Assembly (NCBI GenBank): GCA_020722405.1
Contig: DYKW01000015.1
Location: 1-17,675 of the forward strand
Length of the DNA stretch: 17,675 bases
Source of the DNA: Anaerolinea thermophila
GTDB taxonomy: Bacteria > Chloroflexota > Anaerolineae > Anaerolineales > DRKV01
Direction of reading: 5' to 3'
The notes under the pieces were generated by a model. That model worked only from the letters and a program-made list of their open reading frames with translations. It searched no databases and was not told the DNA's origin. Of this stretch, positions 6,157 to 13,286 are shown piece after piece (the stretch's first letter is position 1; each line of letters starts with the position of its first letter). A program made the position numbers and the translations under genes.

Positions 6157-7323
6157 TTACCGCAGCCCGGTTTCCAAGCGCGAGATGACCAGACGTTGAA
6201 TTTCGCTGGTACCTTCGTAAATCTCGGTGATTTTGGCATCTCGGAAGTAGCGCTCGACCGGTAATTCTTTCGAGTAACCCATCCCGCCGTGGATCTGCAC
6301 GGCCGCGTGGGCGCAGAACATGGCCGTTTCCGAAGCGAATAGTTTTGCCATCGAGGCTTGCAGCGTAAAGCGCTCTCCGGTGGTCTTGCTGCGTTCTTTG
6401 GCCAGCGCGGCGTGGTAGGTGAGCAGGCGGGCGGCTTCGATGCGGGTCTTCATATCGGCAATTTTGAAGCCGGTACCCTGAAACTGGCCGATCTTTTTGT
6501 CAAAGGCCTCGCGCTCGGTGACGTATGTACGTGCCGCTTCGTAGGCGGCTTCGGCAATGCCTAGTGCCTGTGCCGCAATGCCAATGCGTCCGGCGTCCAA
6601 CACGGTCATGGCAATTTTGAAGCCATCCCCTTCCTCCCCCAGGCGGTTTTCCACCGGGCAGCGATAGTTCTCGAAGACCACTTCGCTGGTGGCCGAGGCG
6701 CGAATGCCCATCTTGGGTTCTTTTTTGCCGCGGATGAAGCCCGGCTTATCGGTTGCAATCAGGAAGGCGGTTACGCCCTTGTGCTTTTTCTCCGGGTTGG
6801 TCATTATGAAGGCGACCACAAAGTCGGCCACGGGACCGCCGGTCACCCACGACTTGCGTCCATTGAGGATGTAGTCATCGCCATCACGCACGGCGCGGCT
6901 GCGCATCGTCCCGGCATCCGAGCCGGACATTGGTTCGGTGAGCGAATACGCTCCGATTTTTTCGCCGCTGGCGACCGGTATCAAGAATTTTTGCTTCTGT
7001 TCTTCGGTGCCAAAGTGCAGCAGGCCATAATTGAAGAGCGAATTGTTTACCGACATAATGGTGCCATGTGAGGCATCCACCTTGCTGATTTCCTCCAGCG
7101 CCAGGACGTAGGCCAGCGTGTCCATGCCGGCGCCACCGTACTCTTCCGGCACTTCGATGCCCATGAAGCCCATCTCCCCCATCTTTTCGATGGTTTCAGA
7201 TGGGAAATTACCCGTCTCGTCGTATTCGGCAGCAATGGGGGCGATTTCTTTTTGGGCAAAGTCTCGTGCGGCTTGCTGGATCATTTTGTGTTCTTCGGTG
7301 AAAAAGGGGAATTCAAGGGTCAT
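6157..7323 (-). CDS. Acyl-CoA dehydrogenase (short/medium-chain type)
   Basis: This 388-residue flavoprotein oxidises acyl-CoA to trans-2-enoyl-CoA and passes electrons to electron transfer flavoprotein. The helical N-domain, central beta-domain and C-terminal helical domain are complete. The FAD/substrate loop YSLTEPMSGSDAG is at 126-138, WVTGG is at 159-163, and the C-domain has QIHGGMGY (343-350). The catalytic base is E370 in IYEGTSEIQR, the short/medium/butyryl-CoA position. Isovaleryl- and long-chain enzymes carry their base elsewhere, so leucine-pathway isovaleryl-CoA dehydrogenase is unlikely. The ATG is supported by GGGAGG five bases upstream. It is the first gene of the leftward train, with a consensus extended -10 promoter and a palindrome in front of it, suggesting regulation by acyl-CoA supply. 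No ETF genes are in the window. Confidence 0.95.
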   Translation of the reverse strand: MTLEFPFFTEEHKMIQQAARDFAQKEIAPIAAEYDETGNFPSETIEKMGEMGFMGIEVPEEYGGAGMDTLAYVLALEEISKVDASHGTIMSVNNSLFNYGLLHFGTEEQKQKFLIPVASGEKIGAYSLTEPMSGSDAGTMRSRAVRDGDDYILNGRKSWVTGGPVADFVVAFIMTNPEKKHKGVTAFLIATDKPGFIRGKKEPKMGIRASATSEVVFENYRCPVENRLGEEGDGFKIAMTVLDAGRIGIAAQALGIAEAAYEAARTYVTEREAFDKKIGQFQGTGFKIADMKTRIEAARLLTYHAALAKERSKTTGERFTLQASMAKLFASETAMFCAHAAVQIHGGMGYSKELPVERYFRDAKITEIYEGTSEIQRLVISRLETGLR

Positions 7324-7328
7324 ACTTT

Positions 7329-7334
7329 CCTCCC
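7329..7334 (-). promoter_or_regulatory. Ribosome binding site of the acyl-CoA dehydrogenase
   Basis: GGGAGG lies five bases before ATG 7323. It is a near-ideal Shine-Dalgarno sequence and fixes the start. Confidence 0.75.
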
Positions 7335-7369
7335 GATGATAAAATGTGGAACAGGAATTGTTTTGGGAT

Positions 7370-7383
7370 TGAAACGGGTTTCA
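7370..7383. promoter_or_regulatory. Perfect palindrome, candidate PsrA-type operator
   Basis: TGAAACGGGTTTCA is a perfect 14 bp palindrome (6 bp arms, GG/CC centre). It touches the -10 element and covers the expected transcription start of the leftward acyl-CoA operon. The TetR-family regulator PsrA is known to recognise (G/C)AAAC-N2-4-GTTT(G/C) and to control beta-oxidation genes. GAAAC-GG-GTTTC fits that pattern. No regulator gene is visible nearby, so the binding protein is unknown. Confidence 0.55.
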
Positions 7384-7391
7384 TTATAGCA
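7383..7391 (-). promoter_or_regulatory. Extended -10 promoter for the leftward operon
   Basis: Read on the minus strand the bases are TGCTATAAT, an exact extended -10 (TGnTATAAT). The -35 region 17 bases upstream (CGTCCA) is poor, as extended -10 promoters tolerate. Transcription should start near 7376, giving a leader of about 50 bases before ATG 7323. Confidence 0.6.
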
Positions 7392-7442
7392 TGTTGTTCG
7401 GTGCGTGGACGTATCTCTCCGGCAGGAATTTTCTGACATTCT

Positions 7443-7512
7443 TTGCATTTTGCATTTTGCGTTTCGCGCTTCGCATTTCGCTTTTCGCATTTCGCGCTTT
7501 GCGCTTCGCAAT
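7443..7512. repeat. Ten-unit 7 bp tandem repeat array (TYGCRYT-like)
   Basis: Ten units of exactly 7 bp run in phase: TTGCATT, TTGCATT, TTGCGTT, TCGCGCT, TCGCATT, TCGCTTT, TCGCATT, TCGCGCT, TTGCGCT, TCGCAAT. T at position 1 and GC at positions 3-4 never vary; the others mostly change between pyrimidines or between purines. It sits between the divergent operons. It resembles the short heptanucleotide repeats known from cyanobacterial intergenic regions. Its function is unknown. Confidence 0.85.
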
Positions 7513-7547
7513 ACGTTAGAATGTTGAAAAGCCCTGGGTGGGAAAGA

Positions 7548-7556
7548 TGATAAAAT
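7548..7556 (+). promoter_or_regulatory. Candidate extended -10 promoter for gatCAB
   Basis: TGATAAAAT fits TGn-TAAAAT (five of six -10 bases) and would start transcription near 7563, about 60 bases before gatC. A TTGAAA at 7524-7529 is 21 bases away, too far for a normal -35. The same GATGATAAAAT string also occurs at 7335-7345, where it has no obvious promoter role. Confidence 0.35.
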
Positions 7557-7614
7557 ACCAATTCGTAGGTGTTTTTTCGAGGGTTGGCCATAAGCGCCAT
7601 TATTCTATTTTCCC

Positions 7615-7620
7615 GAGGTG
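7615..7620 (+). promoter_or_regulatory. Ribosome binding site of gatC
   Basis: GAGGTG lies five bases before ATG 7626. This selects that start over an ATG 57 bases upstream, whose extra residues do not belong to the GatC family. Confidence 0.7.
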
Positions 7621-7625
7621 TTGCG

Positions 7626-7946
7626 ATGCAAGAGGAAATTTCCCCTGAAATTTTCAATCACATGGTTGAACTGGCCGCGCTGGAACTCACGCCCGAAGAG
7701 GCAGCGTATCTGCGTGGCCAACTGAACAAGCAATTACAGGCGGTACACGCCCTGCAGGTTATTCCGCTGGATGAGGATACCCCCATCGCCTCGCACGGGG
7801 TGCCCTATCCCCCCGAAATTAGCCCGGCCCCGCGTGCCGACGAGTGGCACCCCGACCCCAATCGAGAGGACATCATCGCCCAGATGCCGGCCGTCGAAGA
7901 TGGCTACATTGTGGTGCCGGATATTCCTCACGAAGAACTGGAGTAA
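7626..7946 (+). CDS. gatC: Asp/Glu-tRNA amidotransferase subunit C
   Basis: This 106-residue GatC wraps around GatA and stabilises the GatCAB complex, which converts Glu-tRNA(Gln) and/or Asp-tRNA(Asn) to Gln- and Asn-tRNA. The N-terminal helical part HMVELAALELTPEEAAYL (12-29) and the C-terminal MPAVEDGYIVVPDIP (87-101) are hallmarks of the family. The length is close to the usual ~95-100. The middle (48-85) is a proline-rich stretch expected to thread over GatA. It is the first gene of the rightward train, followed five bases later by gatA. Confidence 0.93.
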   Translation: MQEEISPEIFNHMVELAALELTPEEAAYLRGQLNKQLQAVHALQVIPLDEDTPIASHGVPYPPEISPAPRADEWHPDPNREDIIAQMPAVEDGYIVVPDIPHEELE

Positions 7947-7951
7947 CTTCG

Positions 7952-9538
7952 ATGACCGACTACATTCCCGCACTCTCTGCTCACGAAATTGCCCGCAAAG
8001 TACGCCGCGGTGAATACACCGCCCGACAGGTAACCGAAGCCGTTTTGGCGCACATTGCGCGCGTGGACGGGTGCCCTGGTCAATTGGATGGCGACCCCAA
8101 TGCCGAACCCGACCGGGTGCACGCCTTCATTACCTTGACCGCCGAACGCGCCCTGGCACAAGCCGATGCGGTGGACGCAAAAATCGCGGCCGGCGAAGAC
8201 CCCGGGCCATTGGCCGGGGTGCCTTTTACCGTCAAGGATATTTTCACGGTAAAGGGCACGCTTTCCAGTGCGGCTTCGCGCATTTTGGAGAACTTCATAG
8301 CCCCTTACACGGCCACGCCGGTGGCGCGTTTGGAAGCCGCCGGCGGAGTGATACTCGGCAAGGTCAATCTGGATGAATTTACCTTTGGTTCTTCCAATGA
8401 GTCGAGTGCCTATCAGCCTTCGCCGCGTAACCCCTGGAATCCCGCGCGGGTGCCGGGGGGATCCTCTGGGGGCAGCGCGGCGGCCGTAGCCGCCTGGGAG
8501 GGTGCGCTCTCCTTGGGGACGGATACGGCCGGCTCCATCCGGCAACCGGCGGCCTTTTGTGGCGTGGTTGGGCTGAAGCCCACTTACGGGCGCGTGTCCC
8601 GCTACGGGTTAATTGCCTTTGGCTCCTCCCTGGATACTACCGGCTCCCTGGCACGCAATGTCACCGATGCAGCGCTGATGCTGCAAGCGATGGCGGGGGC
8701 TGACCCTCACGACGGTACCGCGGTTACCCTGCCGGTGCCCGATTATCTGGCGGCATTGCCGCGTGGCGTCGAAGGGCTGCGCATTGGCCTTTCTCCCGAT
8801 TACTTCCGCATTACGTATCCCGACCCGCAAAGCGGTGAACTGTATGAAGAACCGCTGCCGGATGAAATTCGCGCTGCAGTGATGCACGCTGCAGAAGTGT
8901 TGGCCGCTCAAGGTGCGGAAATCGTGGAAGATGTGCCCATGCCGCATACCCGCTACGGCATTCCGGCTTATTTCGTTATCTCACGCGTGGAGGCGGCTTC
9001 TAACCTGCACCGCTTCGATGGTGTCAAGTACGGTTACCGCACACCGCAGAAAGTGCGAGATTTGCATGAAATGTACCGCAAGAGTCGCGGCGAAGGCTTT
9101 GGCCTGCAACCCAAACTGCGCATTCTGATGGGCATGTACGTCAGCGCAGCGCAGTACAGTGCGCAGTATTACAACCGCGCCCTCAAAATCCGCACCCTGA
9201 TACGCCGGGATTTCGAGGCGGTTTTCGACCCCCAAGGCGCCTACCGCCTGGACGCGTTGCTCACGCCCACCACGCCCACGCCGGCCTTCCCAATCGGCGG
9301 TGTCTATGGCGATTCGGTCTTGATGCAGTACGCTGACCAGTTGACGGTGGCAGCCAACCACGCCGGCATCCCCGGCATTTCGCTGCCCGGTGGCCTGAAT
9401 GCCGAGGGGCTACCGCTTGGTATCCAATTGCTTGGCCCCGATTTCTCCGAAAGCACCCTGTTCCGTATTGGGTATGCCTATGAACAGGCCACCGCTGAGG
9501 AAGCCTGGCGCGCCACCCGACCGCTGGTTGTGCGCTGA
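7952..9538 (+). CDS. gatA: Asp/Glu-tRNA amidotransferase subunit A (glutaminase)
   Basis: This 528-residue amidase-signature enzyme frees ammonia from glutamine and channels it to GatB. The Ser-cisSer-Lys triad is intact: K95 in PFTVKDIF, cis-Ser S171 in VPGGSSGGSAAA, and nucleophile S195 in GTDTAGSIRQPAAF, with the usual 24-residue gap between the serines. GVVGLKPTYGRVSRYGL follows, as in GatA proper. It is about 40 residues longer than typical GatA, in part from an insert around 40-55 (GCPGQLDGDPNAEPDR). The start MTDYIPALSAHEIA is chosen because GGAG lies eight bases upstream and the family starts here. Further upstream the frame runs inside gatC. Confidence 0.97.
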   Translation: MTDYIPALSAHEIARKVRRGEYTARQVTEAVLAHIARVDGCPGQLDGDPNAEPDRVHAFITLTAERALAQADAVDAKIAAGEDPGPLAGVPFTVKDIFTVKGTLSSAASRILENFIAPYTATPVARLEAAGGVILGKVNLDEFTFGSSNESSAYQPSPRNPWNPARVPGGSSGGSAAAVAAWEGALSLGTDTAGSIRQPAAFCGVVGLKPTYGRVSRYGLIAFGSSLDTTGSLARNVTDAALMLQAMAGADPHDGTAVTLPVPDYLAALPRGVEGLRIGLSPDYFRITYPDPQSGELYEEPLPDEIRAAVMHAAEVLAAQGAEIVEDVPMPHTRYGIPAYFVISRVEAASNLHRFDGVKYGYRTPQKVRDLHEMYRKSRGEGFGLQPKLRILMGMYVSAAQYSAQYYNRALKIRTLIRRDFEAVFDPQGAYRLDALLTPTTPTPAFPIGGVYGDSVLMQYADQLTVAANHAGIPGISLPGGLNAEGLPLGIQLLGPDFSESTLFRIGYAYEQATAEEAWRATRPLVVR

Positions 9539-9546
9539 TTCAACCT

Positions 9547-9552
9547 GAGGAG
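9547..9552 (+). promoter_or_regulatory. Ribosome binding site before gatB
   Basis: GAGGAG lies three bases before an in-frame TTG (9556) and 12 before ATG 9565. The ATG is preferred because MEYEIIIGLETH is where GatB homologues start. The long spacer may lower initiation, or the TTG could be used. Confidence 0.55.
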
Positions 9553-9564
9553 TGATTGACCACC

Positions 9565-10998
9565 ATGGAATACGAAATCATCATTGGTTTGGAAACCCAC
9601 ATCCAACTGAATACCACCACCAAAATTTTCTGCTCCTGCAAAGCCGATTCATGGGGGGAGGCCCCAAATACCAATATCTGCCCGGTGTGTGTGGGTTTGC
9701 CCGGCGTGTTGCCGGTTTTGAACCGCTCGGCAGTAGAGAAAGCCGTTCTGTTGGCGGCTGCTATGCAGGCGGAGATTCGTCCGCTTTCCTATTTCGATCG
9801 CAAGAACTATTTCTATCCGGATTTGCCCAAGGGTTACCAGATTTCCCAATATGACCGGTCGCTGGCTTATGGCGGACATTTGGAGGTGCCCATGCCCGAG
9901 GGGTACGTGCGCCGGGTGAGGATTCACAAACTGCATATCGAAGAGGATGCGGGGAAGACAAAAAATGAAAATGGTCGCCGGCTGATAGATTTCAACCGTT
10001 GTGGTGTGCCGCTGATTGAAATGGTAACAGCGCCGGACATCCGCACTGCTGACGAGGCTGCCCAGTATCTCATCCGCTTGCGGCAATTGCTGCGCTGGCT
10101 GGGAATTTCTGAGGCAGACATGGAAAAGGGACACTTGCGCTGCGACGCCAATGTTTCCATTCGCCCGTTGGGGGCGGATTATCTCAACCCCAAGACCGAA
10201 ATCAAGAACGTGAATTCGATTGACGCCGTGCGTACAGCCATCGAAGCGGAGGTCAAACGCCAGAGTCGAGAAGTGGAAAGCGGCGGGAAGGTAAAGCCTT
10301 GGACCCTGAGTTGGGATGAAGACAGCGGCCGGCTGAGCAAAATGCGCTCCAAGGAAACGGAAGCCGATTACCGCTACTTCCGCGAACCCGACTTACTGCC
10401 TATCCGTTTGGATGAAGCCTGGCGGCAGTCCATCCTGGCGGAACTGCCCGAATTGCCCCTGGCCCGGCGGGCGCGCTTTATGGGGCAGTATGGCTTGCTG
10501 GAATACGATGCCGATTTGTTGACCGGTGAGCGTTCGCTTTCTGATTATTTCGAGCAAACAGTGCAGGCTTATCAAGGGGACCCGAAACGGGTTGCGAATT
10601 GGCTGCTCAACGATGTGATGCGCATGCTCAATGAGCGCGGTAAAACCGCGGGGGCTTTGAACCTCACCCCGCAGTACCTGGCCGAGATCATCCGTTTGGT
10701 GGACGAGGGGACGGTCAACACCCCTACGGGCAAGGCTTTGCTTGAAAAAACGGAATCCACCGAAAAGTCCCCGCGTGAAATTGTGGCTTCTGAGAAACTG
10801 GCACGGGTCAGCGATACTGCGGCGCTTCGTCAGATGTGCGAGAAAATTTTGGCAGAAAATCCGGAGCAAGTTGCCCGCTATCGGAGTGGTAAAATTGGCC
10901 TGATAGGGTGGTTTATGGGCCAGGTGATGCAGGCCACCCGTGGTAAGGCTGACCCTAAGGCAACGCGAGAACTTTTGCAAGAACTGCTGGACGGGTAA
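9565..10998 (+). CDS. gatB: Asp/Glu-tRNA amidotransferase subunit B
   Basis: This 477-residue GatB activates the tRNA-bound Glu/Asp with ATP and amidates it with ammonia from GatA. Family landmarks run in order: GLETHIQL (8-15), zinc cysteines C23/C25/C39/C42, DRKNYFYPDLPKGYQISQY, HIEEDAGK, the signature GHLRCDANVS, TEIKNVNS, and a C-terminal YqeY-like helical domain ending GWFMGQVMQATRGKADPK that contacts the tRNA. Length and domain order are normal. It lies 26 bases after gatA and 28 before the diguanylate cyclase. No GlnRS or AsnRS gene is visible, so whether one or both misacylated tRNAs are used cannot be told. Confidence 0.97.
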   Translation: MEYEIIIGLETHIQLNTTTKIFCSCKADSWGEAPNTNICPVCVGLPGVLPVLNRSAVEKAVLLAAAMQAEIRPLSYFDRKNYFYPDLPKGYQISQYDRSLAYGGHLEVPMPEGYVRRVRIHKLHIEEDAGKTKNENGRRLIDFNRCGVPLIEMVTAPDIRTADEAAQYLIRLRQLLRWLGISEADMEKGHLRCDANVSIRPLGADYLNPKTEIKNVNSIDAVRTAIEAEVKRQSREVESGGKVKPWTLSWDEDSGRLSKMRSKETEADYRYFREPDLLPIRLDEAWRQSILAELPELPLARRARFMGQYGLLEYDADLLTGERSLSDYFEQTVQAYQGDPKRVANWLLNDVMRMLNERGKTAGALNLTPQYLAEIIRLVDEGTVNTPTGKALLEKTESTEKSPREIVASEKLARVSDTAALRQMCEKILAENPEQVARYRSGKIGLIGWFMGQVMQATRGKADPKATRELLQELLDG

Positions 10999-11026
10999 AT
11001 TTCGAAGTTATTGGGGACCTGAACGC

Positions 11027-13276
11027 ATGAGCATCCGTACCAACTTGTTATTGTGGGGCCGAGTGCGCCCCCTGTTGTATGGGGGGGCAGTTGGTTTAGT
11101 GGTGCTTAGGCACCAGTTTAAGGCTTTTGTGCTGCATACGCTGGGTGATTTCTACCTGATAGATATTGGATTAGATTTCTTATCGTTTATCATCATCATT
11201 GAAGTTTCCCTATGGGGGGTGACTCATCTCTACCACAAAACCGTTAGACGTCTGGTGGATACTCGTGTGTATGCAGACCGTTTGCAAGCCCTTTCCCGCC
11301 TGGGACAGGTACTGGCTGCGGAGAGTGACGAAACGAGGTTGTATCAGCAGGTCGTTACTCATTTACACGAGGCCTTGGGGTTCGATGAAGTGCGCTTGTA
11401 TACCGTAGATGGTCATCGCTATCAACATTTGCGCGCTTTTGTGGGGCATCCGCCGTCAGTTCAACAGCGTCTCATACGACCTGGTGAGCGTGGCTATTTC
11501 TGGCACTCTCCTAGGGTGCATTGGCGTTATATCAAGGATATTTCTTCCCGAACGTCTACCTACCTTTGGTTGGCAAGCGGCAGTGAAGTGCTCCTGCCTC
11601 TGCGTATTCGAGGGCAGATTGCCGGCTTTTTGCTCTCCGCGCGTCCCGAAGTCGATGCCTACTCGGATGCCGACCTGGAACTTCTAGGGATGGTAGCGCG
11701 ATTGTTGGAGAACATCTTGCTGCGCTTGCAAGAGTATCGCGAGCAAGCGCGGTTTATCGCTGAATTGAGCAGTCTGCACGCAACGATTACCGACATTATG
11801 AGCCAGCGCGAACTGCCGGTCTTGTTGGACGCCATCTTGCAGCGTGCTATCCGCCTATTGAATGCCGATGGTGGAGACTTGGGACTGTACGATGAACTTA
11901 CCGGGGAGACGCTTATTGTAGCCTCTATTGGTTTACAGGATCAAATAAGAGGAGAACGCTTACGCTCTGATGAAGGGGCCATGGGGTGGATAGCAAAAAA
12001 TCGTAAACCGTTATTTGTGCAAGATTATCTGGCCTGGCATAACCGTTCCCGGCGGTATGAAAAACTTCCCCGGCATACCCAGGTGTTAGCCGCACCGTTG
12101 ATGGCTTCAGGGAATCTCATTGGCAGCATCGGGATAGTACATTATGGTGCAGAGAACGGTCTGCAAGAGCGCGATATGGATTTGTTGGAGCGTTTTGCAC
12201 AACAGGCCGCGTTAGCGGTAGAGAATGTGCGCTTGTACCAGAAAGCAGTGCAAGCGGCAGAAAAACAACATGCCTTGCACCTGGCCAGCCAAAACATTGT
12301 CGCCGCATTGACGCCCGAAAAGATGTACGCTGCCGTTCACGCTGCGGTGCGTCAGGTAATGCCGGCCGAGGCGTTTATGATTGCCCTATTAAGTCGTAAG
12401 CGTGATTACTTTATTCCGGTGTATGTCATAGATCAGGGGGCGCGCTTTAAATCGCCGCCTTTCCCTAGCGATCAAGGGCTGAGCGGAGAAGTGTTGCGTA
12501 CCGGTCAAACGATGCACATTCATAGTGTGCAGGCACTGGAGAAGAAAAAGAAAGTTCCGCACTTTGGCTTCGACAGGCGGGTACAGTCGGTGTTGGCCGT
12601 GCCTATGCGCCTGAAAGGTGAGATTATCGGCGTTTTGAGCACCCAGAGTTATGCGCCTTATGCATACAGCGAAGATGACGCCACCTTGCTTAGTATCCTG
12701 GCGGGACATGCCGCGGTGGTGCTTGAGAATACTCGGCTGTTTGCCCAGATACGAAATATGGCTATTCAGGACGAATTGACCGGTATGTACAATCGGCGCT
12801 ATCTGTTCCGACGGGCGGCTTATGAAGTGGCGCGGGCTCAACGTTATGGGCATCCTTTGGGGGTTATCATGCTCGATATAGATCACTTCAAGCGTGTCAA
12901 TGATACGTATGGGCATGGCGTTGGCGATCAGGTTTTGCAAATCATTGCGCGCACCTGTCAGCAGATGCTGCGTAAAACAGACATCTTGGGGCGCTATGGT
13001 GGTGAAGAGTTTACGGTGCTTTTACCGGAAACAGATGTGGAAACCACGGGCTTTGTGGCCGAAAGATTGCGTACTACATTGAGCGCACACCCGGTGAACA
13101 CGGATGCCGGCCCGGTTCGGGTGACCATTAGCGTGGGTATGACGGCCTTCTTGCCACCGGATGATTCCTTGAAAGCCTTGTTCCGCCGTGTCGATCAGGC
13201 GCTTTACAAAGCAAAAAATAACGGGCGTAATCAGGTGTGCCGAGTGCTGCGAGATGAATTTTCCGGTGAGGAGTGA
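11027..13276 (+). CDS. Membrane-anchored triple-GAF diguanylate cyclase
   Basis: This 749-residue protein probably makes c-di-GMP from two GTP. An N-terminal hydrophobic region (about 12-28 and 43-67) suggests one or two membrane helices. Three GAF-type sensor domains follow at roughly 95-235, 250-405 and 415-572, each ending in the helix that links to the next (AALAVENVRLYQKA, AAVVLENTRLFAQI). The GGDEF domain (about 580-740) starts QDELTGMYNRRYL, has metal residues around D617 (MLDIDHFKRVND), the active-site loop GGEEF at 658-662, and the inhibitory I-site R649-K-T-D652 exactly five residues before it. It therefore looks active and product-inhibited. ATG 11027 is preceded by GGGGA with a 9-base spacer. 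The frame upstream overlaps gatB and does not fit the domain. The GAF ligands are unknown and no bilin-type Cys-His is obvious. Confidence 0.92.
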   Translation: MSIRTNLLLWGRVRPLLYGGAVGLVVLRHQFKAFVLHTLGDFYLIDIGLDFLSFIIIIEVSLWGVTHLYHKTVRRLVDTRVYADRLQALSRLGQVLAAESDETRLYQQVVTHLHEALGFDEVRLYTVDGHRYQHLRAFVGHPPSVQQRLIRPGERGYFWHSPRVHWRYIKDISSRTSTYLWLASGSEVLLPLRIRGQIAGFLLSARPEVDAYSDADLELLGMVARLLENILLRLQEYREQARFIAELSSLHATITDIMSQRELPVLLDAILQRAIRLLNADGGDLGLYDELTGETLIVASIGLQDQIRGERLRSDEGAMGWIAKNRKPLFVQDYLAWHNRSRRYEKLPRHTQVLAAPLMASGNLIGSIGIVHYGAENGLQERDMDLLERFAQQAALAVENVRLYQKAVQAAEKQHALHLASQNIVAALTPEKMYAAVHAAVRQVMPAEAFMIALLSRKRDYFIPVYVIDQGARFKSPPFPSDQGLSGEVLRTGQTMHIHSVQALEKKKKVPHFGFDRRVQSVLAVPMRLKGEIIGVLSTQSYAPYAYSEDDATLLSILAGHAAVVLENTRLFAQIRNMAIQDELTGMYNRRYLFRRAAYEVARAQRYGHPLGVIMLDIDHFKRVNDTYGHGVGDQVLQIIARTCQQMLRKTDILGRYGGEEFTVLLPETDVETTGFVAERLRTTLSAHPVNTDAGPVRVTISVGMTAFLPPDDSLKALFRRVDQALYKAKNNGRNQVCRVLRDEFSGEE

Positions 13277-13280
13277 GAGG
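13275..13280 (+). promoter_or_regulatory. Ribosome binding site of the HD-GYP gene
   Basis: GAGAGG overlaps the cyclase stop codon and lies six bases before ATG 13287. It fixes the start of the long protein and implies coupled translation of the two c-di-GMP genes. Confidence 0.65.
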
Positions 13281-13286
13281 TTTGAT

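Noticed and set aside
7313..7657. Minus-strand open frame with a repetitive Ala-Lys-Cys-Glu-rich peptide
   Set aside because: It is a by-product of translating the 7 bp repeat array. It has no family resemblance, its frame crosses the promoter region, and a stop-free frame is expected in such an array.
7844..7951. Upstream extension of gatA overlapping gatC
   Set aside because: The 36 extra residues are an out-of-frame reading of gatC. The ATG at 7952 has a Shine-Dalgarno sequence and the family-typical N-terminus.
7928..8545. 205-codon minus-strand frame opposite gatA
   Set aside because: It is antisense to a clearly real gene with conserved amidase motifs, and its product is rich in Arg, Gly and Pro with no recognisable domain. 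It is a GC-rich shadow frame.
10582..10596. Second partial copy of the GAAACGGGTT operator-like motif inside gatB
   Set aside because: The right arm is broken (GTTGC instead of GTTTC) and it lies in conserved coding sequence, so it is most likely chance.
10940..11026. Upstream extension of the diguanylate cyclase into gatB
   Set aside because: The added residues are out-of-frame gatB. ATG 11027 has a plausible ribosome site and starts just before the hydrophobic anchor.
13188..13286. Upstream extension of the HD-GYP protein into the cyclase gene
   Set aside because: The extra 33 residues read the GGDEF coding region in another frame. ATG 13287 has GAGAGG at ideal spacing.
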